Part shown: positions 56,162 to 64,000 of the stretch, piece by piece
How positions within the stretch are numbered: the stretch's first letter is position 1
Layout of the letters: each line of letters starts with the position of its first letter
From: Paenibacillus sp. URB8-2
GTDB lineage: Bacteria; Bacillota; Bacilli; Paenibacillales; Paenibacillaceae
Direction of reading: 5' to 3'
Assembly (NCBI RefSeq): GCF_013393385.1
Contig: NZ_AP023239.1
Coordinates: forward strand, 5,270,001 to 5,334,000
Length of the DNA: 64,000 nucleotides
Translations under genes and position numbers: made by a program
Notes under the pieces: model-generated
Database searches by the model: none
What the model was told of the DNA's origin: nothing
The model's input: the letters and a program-made list of their open reading frames with translations, nothing else

Positions 56162-58177
56162 TTATACCGCAGCGGCATTATCCGTAAACCACTGGCCCAG
56201 CTCGTGAACCGGCATCGGACGGCCGTAATAGTAACCCTGCATGACCCGGCAGCCCAGCGATTGCAGCAGATCGATCTGTTCCGGTGTCTCTACGCCTTCC
56301 GCAACGACCTCCATATTGAGGTTTCTGGCGATGGCGATAATGTTGCTGATAATCGCCTTCTTGGAGTGCATCTTGCTCTTGCGGATGAACACCTGGTCGA
56401 TCTTGAGCGTATTGACCGGAATTTCATCCAGATTGCCAAGGGAGGAAAAACCCGTGCCGAAGTCATCCAGGGATACTCTGACGCCCAGATTGCGCAACTT
56501 GGACAATTGAGCCACCGTCTCCTCCATGTTGTTCATCGCAATCGACTCCGTAATTTCAAGCTCCAGATAATGCGGGGACAAACCCGAACGCGTCAGGGCT
56601 TCTTCGACTATCTCATACAGATTCTCCGACTCGAACATCCGCGCCGACATATTGATCGATACGGCGACCGAAGCGACTGCTTCTTTATGCCAGAGCATAT
56701 TCTGGCTGCATACCTCATGCAGCATCCAGTACGTAATGGGCACAATCAGTCCTGTCTCCTCCGCGATCGGTATGAACTCGGCCGGAGAGATAATGCCGTG
56801 CTCGGGATGCCTCCATCGCAGAAGGGCTTCGAGGCCGACGGTTACGTTCATAAGGGAGTCCCACTTCGGCTGGTACACCACCATGAATTCGGACTGCGCC
56901 AGCGCCTTGCGCAGATCCTTCTCCAGGGACATTCGCCGAAGCTGATGCCGGTTCATCTCCTGGTCGAACATGCTGAATTTATTTTTGCCGGAATCCTTGG
57001 ACGTATAAAGCGCGGTATCCGCCGCTTTCATCAAGGAGGAACGATCCGTTCCGTGCGCCGGAGCCATGCTGATGCCGACGCTGGCCGTGACGTACAGATC
57101 ATTGCCTTCAATCCGGTACGATTTCTTGACCTCCTGAAGAATTCGGCCCGCTTCTTCCGCCGCCTCCTCCGGGGTAAAGTCGGGTTCGGCGATCAGGAAT
57201 TCATCTCCTCCCAAACGGAATACATTCCCCTTTGGACTCACGCTCTGAAGCAGCCTTGAAGCTACTTCCTGCAGCAGCATATCGCCGATATCATGACCCA
57301 GCGTATCGTTAATCGATTTAAAGCGGTCCAGATCGACAAAGAACACGGCGCCTGGCCGGCCGGCCAGAAACCAATTTCTGAAATACCGTTCCAATCCATG
57401 GCGGTTCGGCAAGCCGGTTAACGGATCATGGTAAGCCATCCGCTCAAGCATATGCCTGTCCAGGAAAACGGCGCCGCCGGATATCCCGAACATGAAGAGG
57501 GTGACGAGCGACACACCCATCAGCAGAATGACATCCGTCTCAAGCAGGGAAGGATTGGAGCCGAGCCAGCTGTCGTAAGCAAAATGGCTGGCCCGCATAC
57601 TCGTATAGTGCATGCCGCTTATCGCTATGCCAAGCAGCAGCGCGGAATACAGCTTCCAGCGGTTGAAGCCGGGCGAATCCTTGAATCTGCCGATCAGCAG
57701 CATGCTCATAAACGAGGCGATGAGCGCGATCATGACGGAGAGGCTCTGGCTTGGCAGATAGTAATGAATCTGCGCCTCTATCTTCATCGAGGACATCCCT
57801 ACATAATGCATGACGGAGATTCCCGCACCCAGCAGCAGTCCGCTGGCCGCGCAGCGCAAGAATGTCATCCGCTGTGCCAGCGAATTGGACATTCCCAAAT
57901 AACAGAAGACGATGCCGATAAGCATGGACATAATGGCTTTCCCCGGGCTGTAGCGCACGTCAAACGGCAGCCGGACGGCCAAAATCCCGACAAAATGCAT
58001 CGCCCAGATGCCGCTTCCGAGAGCGCAGGCTCCCGTGAGAAGCCATAAACGGCGCGTCCTGTTCGTTGCGGAAGGAACTTGGCAGATCAAATTTAAAGCG
58101 GAGTAGGACGCCGTCACCGAAAGCACGAATGAGAGCAGCATAATCCATACATTATAGTGGATTCCCATATGATCCAT
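56162..58177 (-). CDS. MHYT-GGDEF-EAL c-di-GMP signalling protein
   Basis: 671-residue membrane protein. The N-terminal MHYT sensor has seven helices with the MHF/MHY motifs (GIWAMHFVGI, SVMHYVGMSS, SGMHYTSMRA), proposed to bind copper and sense O2, CO or NO. GGDEF is intact (FRLGGDEFLIAE near residue 325) and the EAL domain keeps its catalytic residues (VGLEALLRWRHP near residue 450, MNMSARMF region, DDFGTGFSSLGN near 590), so both synthesis and breakdown of c-di-GMP are possible. AAGAGG lies seven bases before the ATG. With the nearby cyclase and chemoreceptors it fits motility/biofilm switching. Confidence 0.95.
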   Translation of the reverse strand: MDHMGIHYNVWIMLLSFVLSVTASYSALNLICQVPSATNRTRRLWLLTGACALGSGIWAMHFVGILAVRLPFDVRYSPGKAIMSMLIGIVFCYLGMSNSLAQRMTFLRCAASGLLLGAGISVMHYVGMSSMKIEAQIHYYLPSQSLSVMIALIASFMSMLLIGRFKDSPGFNRWKLYSALLLGIAISGMHYTSMRASHFAYDSWLGSNPSLLETDVILLMGVSLVTLFMFGISGGAVFLDRHMLERMAYHDPLTGLPNRHGLERYFRNWFLAGRPGAVFFVDLDRFKSINDTLGHDIGDMLLQEVASRLLQSVSPKGNVFRLGGDEFLIAEPDFTPEEAAEEAGRILQEVKKSYRIEGNDLYVTASVGISMAPAHGTDRSSLMKAADTALYTSKDSGKNKFSMFDQEMNRHQLRRMSLEKDLRKALAQSEFMVVYQPKWDSLMNVTVGLEALLRWRHPEHGIISPAEFIPIAEETGLIVPITYWMLHEVCSQNMLWHKEAVASVAVSINMSARMFESENLYEIVEEALTRSGLSPHYLELEITESIAMNNMEETVAQLSKLRNLGVRVSLDDFGTGFSSLGNLDEIPVNTLKIDQVFIRKSKMHSKKAIISNIIAIARNLNMEVVAEGVETPEQIDLLQSLGCRVMQGYYYGRPMPVHELGQWFTDNAAAV

Positions 58178-58430
58178 TGGTCAACCTCTTCATCGGTTAG
58201 TAATGATCCGGTTTTTTGCGGGGCGGAAATTCAGGCGCGATTATTGGCGGATAGTGATATATGGAAACAGCTGCAAAAAGTAATAGGATGAGAAAAAATT
58301 CGCAAAGAAATAACTTTAGCTGTATTCTACCCTGTATCCGGCGGACTGTCTAAGTAAATACTGGAACTTGTGCCCTTTTTTCGGTCGCCGCTATAAATGT
58401 CCACATTTGATAAACGCGATGCTCAAACAC
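58178..58430. other. Intergenic region before the MHYT protein gene
   Basis: No gene seen; AT-rich patches only. I saw no convincing promoter for the MHYT protein. Confidence 0.4.
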
Positions 58431-58462
58431 AAATGGACCAGGCGATTATGCCTGGTCCATTT
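58431..58462 (-). terminator. Hairpin downstream of the GH31 gene
   Basis: Perfect 13-bp stem AAATGGACCAGGC / GCCTGGTCCATTT with a 6-base loop; the T-tail on the minus strand is short (GTGTTTG). It lies 24 bases past the stop. Confidence 0.75.
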
Positions 58463-58485
58463 GCTTCGTTAGTGCATCAAGCGTT

Positions 58486-61154
58486 TTAGTTAAAAATCTT
58501 AACTTTGTGGCTCTCGTTTGCCGGGATTTTTACATACAGCACTTTCTCGGTGTTATCGAAGAAGTAGCCGCTTGCTTCTTTGCCCAGTTCTTCCAAGCTG
58601 GCTGCTTCAGCATATTTGTCATTGGCTGCCTCCACTTTCTTCGGCGCCGTGGCATTATGCAGTTTCAATGTGTAAGACTGAATATCGGAAGCGTAGCTTT
58701 GAGTTTGTTTGTTCTGGCTGAACTCAACGTGGTTGCCCTTTTGATCTACGCTAAATTCGGTAATGTTAAATTCGCCTCTGGTGTAGTCCTCGGTTTTAGC
58801 ATCGTCTTCATAGAAGCTGTAAGATGCTTTGTTATCCAGATAAGTGTCGAGAATCAGGTTCGTCAATTCCTTCTCACCGGAATGCTGCTGAACTTCGCGG
58901 CGCGGGATAATCGAATCCTGCTTCACGTAGATCGGAAGCGTTCCAAGATCGGCGTCTTTGTGGATCGTTTGTCCGCCTTCAAATACTTCGCCAGTCCAGT
59001 AGTCTACCCATTTCACGCCTTCCGGCAGGTATACGTCACGGGACGTTGCGCCTTGGTATACGATTGGAGCCATCATCAGAGATTGACCAAACATGAATTG
59101 GTCTTGGATATCATGAGTGTTCTGGTCCTGCTGGAACTGGTACACGAGCGGTTGGAAAATGAGATTGCCTTTTTCATGCGCATCTTTGAACGCATTGTAA
59201 AGGTAAGGCATCAATTCATAGCGCATGGAAATGTACTTGCGGCTGATATCCTCAACTTCTTTACCGAACTGCCATGGTTCTTGTCTGCCCCATTTCAAGC
59301 TTTGAGCCGCGTCTGTTTCCATCGGGCTTTTACCGTCATTGTTGTAGTGGTCGCGGGAGAACGGATAGAATGCGCCGACTTGAACCCAACGAGCAAACAA
59401 TTCAGGTGTAGCTACAACGCCTTCGTAAGGTTTTTTCGCAAAGCCGCCGATATCGTTTCCGACCATCGCCATACCTGTCAAACCGACATTAGCGTCTTGG
59501 AAAATTGAAATTCTAAGCATTTCCCATCTGCTCCAGTTATCGCCTGTCCAGGTTGCGGTAGCGTAACGCTGCGTACCTGTAAACGAAGCACGTGTCAAGA
59601 TAAATGGACGAACGTTCGGTTTATTCGTTTTGAATGCCTGATCTGTGGCTTGAGCCTCAGTGTGGGCGTAAACGTTATGCGCTTCTTCATGCGTTAATTT
59701 TTCACCATTGTCCGTTTCAAAAATTCTATCCAGCGGTAACGTCCAATAGTCTACCGTACTAAAGTTAGCAGGTTCGTTCATGTCGTTCCAAATGCCGTCT
59801 GCGCCTTTATCAAAGACCGGTTTATGCCATTTCGCCCACCAGTCGCGGGTTTCTTGTTTCATGAAGTTAGGGAAAACGGATTTGGATGGGACGCCCCAAG
59901 GCCAAACTTTACCCAAATAGTTGGTGCCATCCGGATTTTTAACCCAAAGATCTTTTTGAGTCCCCTCGGTATAAGGAATATATTCCGGTTGTCCCGGGTC
60001 AGGCACGCGAATTGCTGGATCAATGATGGAAGTATAATGGAAACCCGCATCGTGCAAGCGTTTGTTCATTCCATCCGGATCCGGGAATTTATCGCCAAAA
60101 TAGAAGTTTTTATAGTCATCCATCCATTCGATGTCCAGCATCACGCCGTCAATCGGAATGTTCTTTTCACGGTAGGTTTGCGCCACTTGCTCAATATCCT
60201 TTTGATGATAGCCCCAAGCGGATTGATGGAAGCCCATCGCCCATTCCGGCGGCATTTGCATTTTTCCGGTCAAATCCGTGTAGCGGTTTACGATGTCTTT
60301 CATTTCCGGTCCGTTGATGAAGTAGTAAGTCAATTTTCCGCCATCGGCCCAGAAGTAGTAGTAGTCGTCGCTTTCAGCAGCCATATCGTAGTAAGAACGG
60401 TAAGTATTATCGAATAAAATACCGTATGCTTTGTCGCCTTTCAACCCGATAAAGAATGGAATCGAAGAGAACGTGTATTTCGAAACCGGTTCCGGCAGAT
60501 TCTCGCGGTTCCATACTCCGATTTCTTTACCGCGATGGTTCAATCCGGTTGTTTTCTGTCCGAATCCGTGAAAATCTTCGTCTTTGTCGGTTTTCTTGAA
60601 CACGTAATGCTTGCCGTTTTCGTAACCTACGCCTTGGTCCGCGTCTTCGTTGATCACATTGCCGTCTTTATCTAAGTATTTGATGCCGAACGGGCTTTTG
60701 TTGATGTTTACCGTTAAGCTGTCGGACTTCAATACAATTTTCTTGTTATCTTCTGTTACTGTAAATTTAGGACTTTTCCAATCTGTTTCCGCAATACCGA
60801 CGGAAGTGAATTCTTTATCGCCTTTTTTAATGATCGATACTTTGGAAATGTCGGAAGACAGCAAGCGGATATAGGATTCCATTTCTCCCAAATTCAACTT
60901 CACGCCGTTTACCAGCTTTTCGACGCCTTGAACGGTCAGCTTTTGCAGATTGTTTTTATCCAAAGGTCTTTCATCATGTACTTGCTGCTGGTTGCCGTTC
61001 TTGTCGACCATCTTGCCTTCCCATACTTGTGCCCCAGGCGGAGCCACAAGCTCTGCAGCCTCGGAAATTAGAGGCGTTAGGGCATTGCCTGATATTAAAA
61101 ATGTAGTTGCAGCATTAATCGTGACCATTTCTTCATACGCTGTTTATGCGACAT
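58486..61154 (-). pseudogene. GH31 alpha-glucosidase, signal peptide separated by a frameshift
   Basis: The main frame (58486-61128, 880 residues) is a glycoside hydrolase 31 enzyme with the nucleophile Asp in DGIWNDMNEPANF, acid/base Asp in ATWTGDNWSRWEML, and IDGVMLDIEWMD earlier. It would cleave alpha-glucosides outside the cell. The expected start is in another frame: ATG 61154 after GGAGAG gives MSHKQRMKKWSRLML, and the hydrophobic rest (TTFLISGNALTPLISEA) is in the main frame; one missing base near 61108-61112 explains the break. As sequenced, a start at ATG 61128 lacks a proper signal peptide. The gene is visibly more AT-rich than its neighbours. Confidence 0.88.
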
Positions 61155-61794
61155 TAGATCTCTCTCCTTATTCTGAATAAAAAATATCTCTTCATCAGTC
61201 AAACTCCCGGGTTTCTGGCGCCTACTACCAAGTTAGCAACAGAATTCGATATGAACAATGGGAACTTACACCCACAAACTATTGGAAAACGATTTCAAAG
61301 GGGGTCGGATTGTGCTCGGCGAGCGAATCTTTCTAAGGGGGAAAATCGTGGCGGGGCTTAGCTTCAGGCCTGTCCAAGCTCTTCTTTTACAAATTGGATC
61401 TTCATACTTTTATTTCCTAAATAATTGGTTGAAAATCGCAATTAATAGCCAGGGAGAACTAAGGACTATGGTTTATACCGGCATCGATATCAAATCGTCA
61501 ACCTTTTATTTATTTCAAATATATTGATAAATTCCACTATGTTACTGCTAGTTTCTTTTTAATAACAAATATATGCATTAAATGTAATTTCAAGCGTGCC
61601 TCTCTATAAACATTGACAAGGTGTACAATATTACGCTCTTCGCTCAATATAAAACACCTTCCTTTGGGTTAGCCCGATAACCCGCACGCGGAACATGATT
61701 CATATGACTCTGTAAAGTGCTTCATCTATTCAGTAAGATTAAACCGGGTAGGCCTTGCATCCAAAAAGAATCTCGCATCAAGAGGGGGAATAAG
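61155..61794. other. Long AT-rich intergenic region
   Basis: 640 bp between divergent genes for GH31 and the YesN-type regulator. It holds a cre-like site (61284-61297) and an 89-codon open frame (61258-61527) that has no ribosome site or recognisable similarity and is probably chance. Much of it is low-GC and may hold further promoters. Confidence 0.45.
61284..61297. promoter_or_regulatory. Candidate cre (CcpA) site upstream of the GH31 gene
   Basis: GGAAAACGATTTCA differs from the core TGnAAnCGnWnnCA at one fixed position. It is about 130 bp upstream of the GH31 start, where catabolite repression of a glucosidase would be expected. Confidence 0.35.
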
Positions 61795-63369
61795 ATGTAT
61801 AAAGTTCTTATTGTCGATGATGAGGCCGTCATCCGTAACGGTATCAGCGCCATTATTGATTGGGAAAAGGAAGAAATGCTCGTAGAAGACCATTACGCCA
61901 ACGGAACAGAGGCTCTGACTGCTATGAGCGAGCGTTCCTTCGATATTCTCATTACGGATGTCAAGATGCCTTTAATGGACGGTATTCAACTCACGAAGCG
62001 GGCGCTGGAGCTGTATCCCTGGCTCAAGGTGATCCTGATCAGCCACTACAGCGATTTCGAATATGTCAAAGAAGGGCTTAAGGTGGGGGCCGCCGATTAT
62101 TTGTTGAAACTGACCTTGAACCGGGATGAACTTCTTGCCGTTCTTCGAAGATGTGTCTCTCTGCTGGAGGAAGAAAGGAAGAGAGCTCTCGAACTGAATT
62201 ATTTTCGGCAAAGCGCGGCTTACCGGAAACGAAAAGGTCTCGAACAGGAGATTAAAAGGCGGATCGTGCAAAAAAGGCCCTCCTCCCTGGCAACCGGTTG
62301 GGCGCCGGCATGGATGGACAGAAGATATGCCTGCGTCTATCTCACACTGGATAAGGCCGAGGAATGGATTGAAAATTACGGTTATTTGTACGTCCATTTT
62401 CTGCTGGAAGAAATACAGGAAGCGTTCTATGAACATATTGCGGAAGGAGCAGCCATGCTTGCGGCAGACAGTAGCCTGTTTCTGGTCGTTCCCGATAATG
62501 AGGGAGATTCCGAAAAGCTAATCCTGGAGTGGAAGAGCACGCTGGAAGCCGGAAGAGGAATCTCGACTTCAGCGGGTACCGCGGTCAAGCAAGGCATACA
62601 TCATCTTCTTAAGGGATTTGCCGACTGCCGTTCCGCCTGCCAAAGACGTTTTTTTGAGGGGCTTGGCGGTTTGTATCCAATGAAGGTCGTTGAAACTGGG
62701 GTTAAAGCCTATGAAAATACATATATCCCCAATGATTGGACGCTTTTTTCCGAAATGATCCGCAGCGGTGATCCGGTCTCATCAGCAATCGAGTTAGCCT
62801 TGGAGCGCTGGAAGAACGGGACTTTGAACCCGGAACAAGTACGGCAGGAGGCTTGCGAGTTGCTTGCAGGCGTCCATCACTTACATCCGGATTCCAGATG
62901 GCTGCTTCCCCACAGGCAAGATATGCTCCTCCGGACAGAGACACTGGAGCAGCTCTCGTCTTATTTAACGGGTCAGTTGGAGGAAATCCGCCAGTCTCTG
63001 ATGCCTGCACTGGCCGATAACGGTTACGGGGGCCAGTTAATTACGAAGGCGCTGGAGTACATCTCCGCCCATTACACGGGGAATTTGACGCTTCAGAGCG
63101 CAGCGGATAGCGTGCATCTCAGCAAAAGCTATTTCAGTCTATATTTCAAAAAACAGACCGGGCGCAATTTTATTGATTATCTAATTGAACTGCGAATCAG
63201 GGAGGCGAAGCGGCTGCTCGCCCAAAACGATATCCGGATTTACGATGTAGCCGAGGCCGCCGGTTTTAAAGATGTGAAATATTTCTGCAAAGCATTCAAG
63301 AAAGTGACCGGACTGACACCGCTCGAATACAGGGAGAAGCACCAGGTGACCGGATCGTATGTCAATTAA
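61795..63369 (+). CDS. AraC-type response regulator (YesN-like)
   Basis: 524-residue response regulator: receiver at 1-120 (VLIVDDEAVIRNG, phospho-acceptor Asp in ILITDVKMPLMDG, Lys in YLLKLTLNRDE) and an AraC DNA-binding domain at the end (SVHLSKSYFSLYFKKQTGRN and DVAEAAGFKDVKYFCKAFKK). Such regulators normally pair with a YesM-type kinase and control sugar ABC transporters or polysaccharide use. None adjoins, so it is an orphan here; the divergent GH31 gene is a possible target. GAGGGGG precedes the ATG at 61795. Its stop overlaps that of the next, convergent gene by eight bases. Confidence 0.93.
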   Translation: MYKVLIVDDEAVIRNGISAIIDWEKEEMLVEDHYANGTEALTAMSERSFDILITDVKMPLMDGIQLTKRALELYPWLKVILISHYSDFEYVKEGLKVGAADYLLKLTLNRDELLAVLRRCVSLLEEERKRALELNYFRQSAAYRKRKGLEQEIKRRIVQKRPSSLATGWAPAWMDRRYACVYLTLDKAEEWIENYGYLYVHFLLEEIQEAFYEHIAEGAAMLAADSSLFLVVPDNEGDSEKLILEWKSTLEAGRGISTSAGTAVKQGIHHLLKGFADCRSACQRRFFEGLGGLYPMKVVETGVKAYENTYIPNDWTLFSEMIRSGDPVSSAIELALERWKNGTLNPEQVRQEACELLAGVHHLHPDSRWLLPHRQDMLLRTETLEQLSSYLTGQLEEIRQSLMPALADNGYGGQLITKALEYISAHYTGNLTLQSAADSVHLSKSYFSLYFKKQTGRNFIDYLIELRIREAKRLLAQNDIRIYDVAEAAGFKDVKYFCKAFKKVTGLTPLEYREKHQVTGSYVN

Positions 63370-64000
63370 GAAGCGTTACTCTTCTCCGTCCGGCAGCGGA
63401 AGCCAGGCAGGCTTCCAGCAGCTTCATATTCAGTACGGCATCTTCCGGTTCAAACAGCGGCGGAGCCTGGCCGAAAACGGCGGAGGCGAAATTGTCCACC
63501 TGACAGGTAAAAGGATTTGCGCCGGGGGCATCCACCCGCCTTACGCCGCCTCCGGCATAAATAAAGAATTCGGCATCGTCCGTCCGGGCGTTGAAAGGCA
63601 TCGGGATTTCAATGCGGCCTTCCGTGCCGATGATCTCCAGAAGCTGGCGCTCATAGGCCCACATTCCGCATTCGAAGATAAGGCTGTGTCCGCCGGGAAA
63701 CTCCACAAGGCCCGAGGCCATCATATCGACGTTATCATGCTCCGTCGAGAACAGTGCATGAACGGTCGCCGCTTCCGGTTCCGTGCCGAACAGAAGCCGC
63801 GCGGCGCTAAGGGGATAACAGCCGATATCGTACAGCGACCCCCCGCCCCATTTCGACTTGAACCGGACATTGGAGCTGTCCGAAGCGTTGTTATAGGTAA
63901 ACGAACCCCGTATGGCGCGGAGGCCGCCGATTTCGCCCGACTGCAAAATAGCCTTCAGCAGCGGATACCGCGGATGATGCCGGTACATGAACGCCTCGGC
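63362..64000 (-). CDS. Gfo/Idh/MocA-family oxidoreductase, 5' end outside the window
   Basis: C-terminal ~212 residues of a second NAD(P)-dependent sugar-type oxidoreductase. The visible part starts AEAFMYRHHPRYPLLKAIL, the characteristic EAFMYRHHP motif of the glucose-fructose oxidoreductase / D-xylose dehydrogenase branch, followed by GGGSLYDIGCYPLSAARLL. The Rossmann domain lies beyond position 64000. Convergent with the YesN-type regulator. Confidence 0.92.
   Translation of the reverse strand, partial: AEAFMYRHHPRYPLLKAILQSGEIGGLRAIRGSFTYNNASDSSNVRFKSKWGGGSLYDIGCYPLSAARLLFGTEPEAATVHALFSTEHDNVDMMASGLVEFPGGHSLIFECGMWAYERQLLEIIGTEGRIEIPMPFNARTDDAEFFIYAGGGVRRVDAPGANPFTCQVDNFASAVFGQAPPLFEPEDAVLNMKLLEACLASAAGRRRVTLLN

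Noticed and set aside
61258..61527. 89-codon open frame upstream of the GH31 gene
   Set aside because: No ribosome site, no recognisable family, in an AT-rich regulatory region; likely chance.

Overview
The window looks like the chromosome of a GC-rich, spore-forming member of the Bacillota, most likely Paenibacillus. The pointers are strong AGGAGG-type ribosome binding sites with many TTG/GTG starts, a Spo0E-like phosphatase, DUF3243 and DUF2164 proteins, a YesN-type AraC response regulator, a lipoteichoic acid synthase, a UbiB/phasin-like pair, and a glutaminyl-tRNA synthetase (rare in Bacillus, common in Paenibacillus). No rRNA, tRNA, CRISPR array or prophage was recognised. The assignment rests on reading the proteins, not on a search.

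Layout. 0.3-3.7 kb: moaA, a LysE-type exporter and a divergent MocR-type regulator. 3.7-8.8 kb: an ABC exporter followed by a two-component system that is broken in three ways; its response regulator is split by a TnpB-only IS200/IS605-type element. 8.8-19 kb: mobA, two MFS transporters, glnS, acetyltransferases, a MOSC protein and a large molybdopterin oxidoreductase. 19-24 kb: formate/nitrite channel, NADH oxidase-type flavoprotein and formate-tetrahydrofolate ligase; the first two share paired TGTGA-N6-TCACA palindromes expected for Fnr or Rex. 24-32 kb: luciferase-like monooxygenase, D,D-carboxypeptidase, DEAD-box helicase, UbiB kinase with a phasin-like partner, ThuA protein, HemD. 32-39 kb: chemoreceptor, PerR-like regulator, diguanylate cyclase, Rieske-tailed FAD oxidoreductase, SDR, HmoA-like protein. 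39-45 kb: marR plus an asymmetric (heterodimeric) ABC exporter pair, then the second IS copy. 45-48 kb: Spo0E-like protein and a cidR-cidA-cidB-like holin/antiholin locus. 48-64 kb: sugar-type oxidoreductase, nuclease-helicase, LtaS, MarR, a second chemoreceptor, an MHYT-GGDEF-EAL protein, a more AT-rich GH31 alpha-glucosidase, a YesN-type regulator and a partial oxidoreductase.

How it works together. Several genes concern molybdenum cofactor (moaA, mobA, MOSC, molybdopterin oxidoreductase) and formate or redox balance (FocA-type channel, Fhs, NADH oxidase). Both chemoreceptor genes carry candidate sigma-D promoters, and two c-di-GMP proteins lie near them, so motility signalling is another theme.

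Most notable: two near-identical TnpB elements with precisely definable ends, both sitting after TTGAA, whose TnpB keeps the RuvC D-E-D residues but has lost the zinc-ribbon cysteines; removal of copy 1 restores the reading frame of the split regulator. Three genes (SRPBCC protein, helicase, GH31) are each broken by what looks like one missing base, and a composite hairpin repeat occurs in intergenic DNA. I did not find a clear defence island or biosynthetic cluster.
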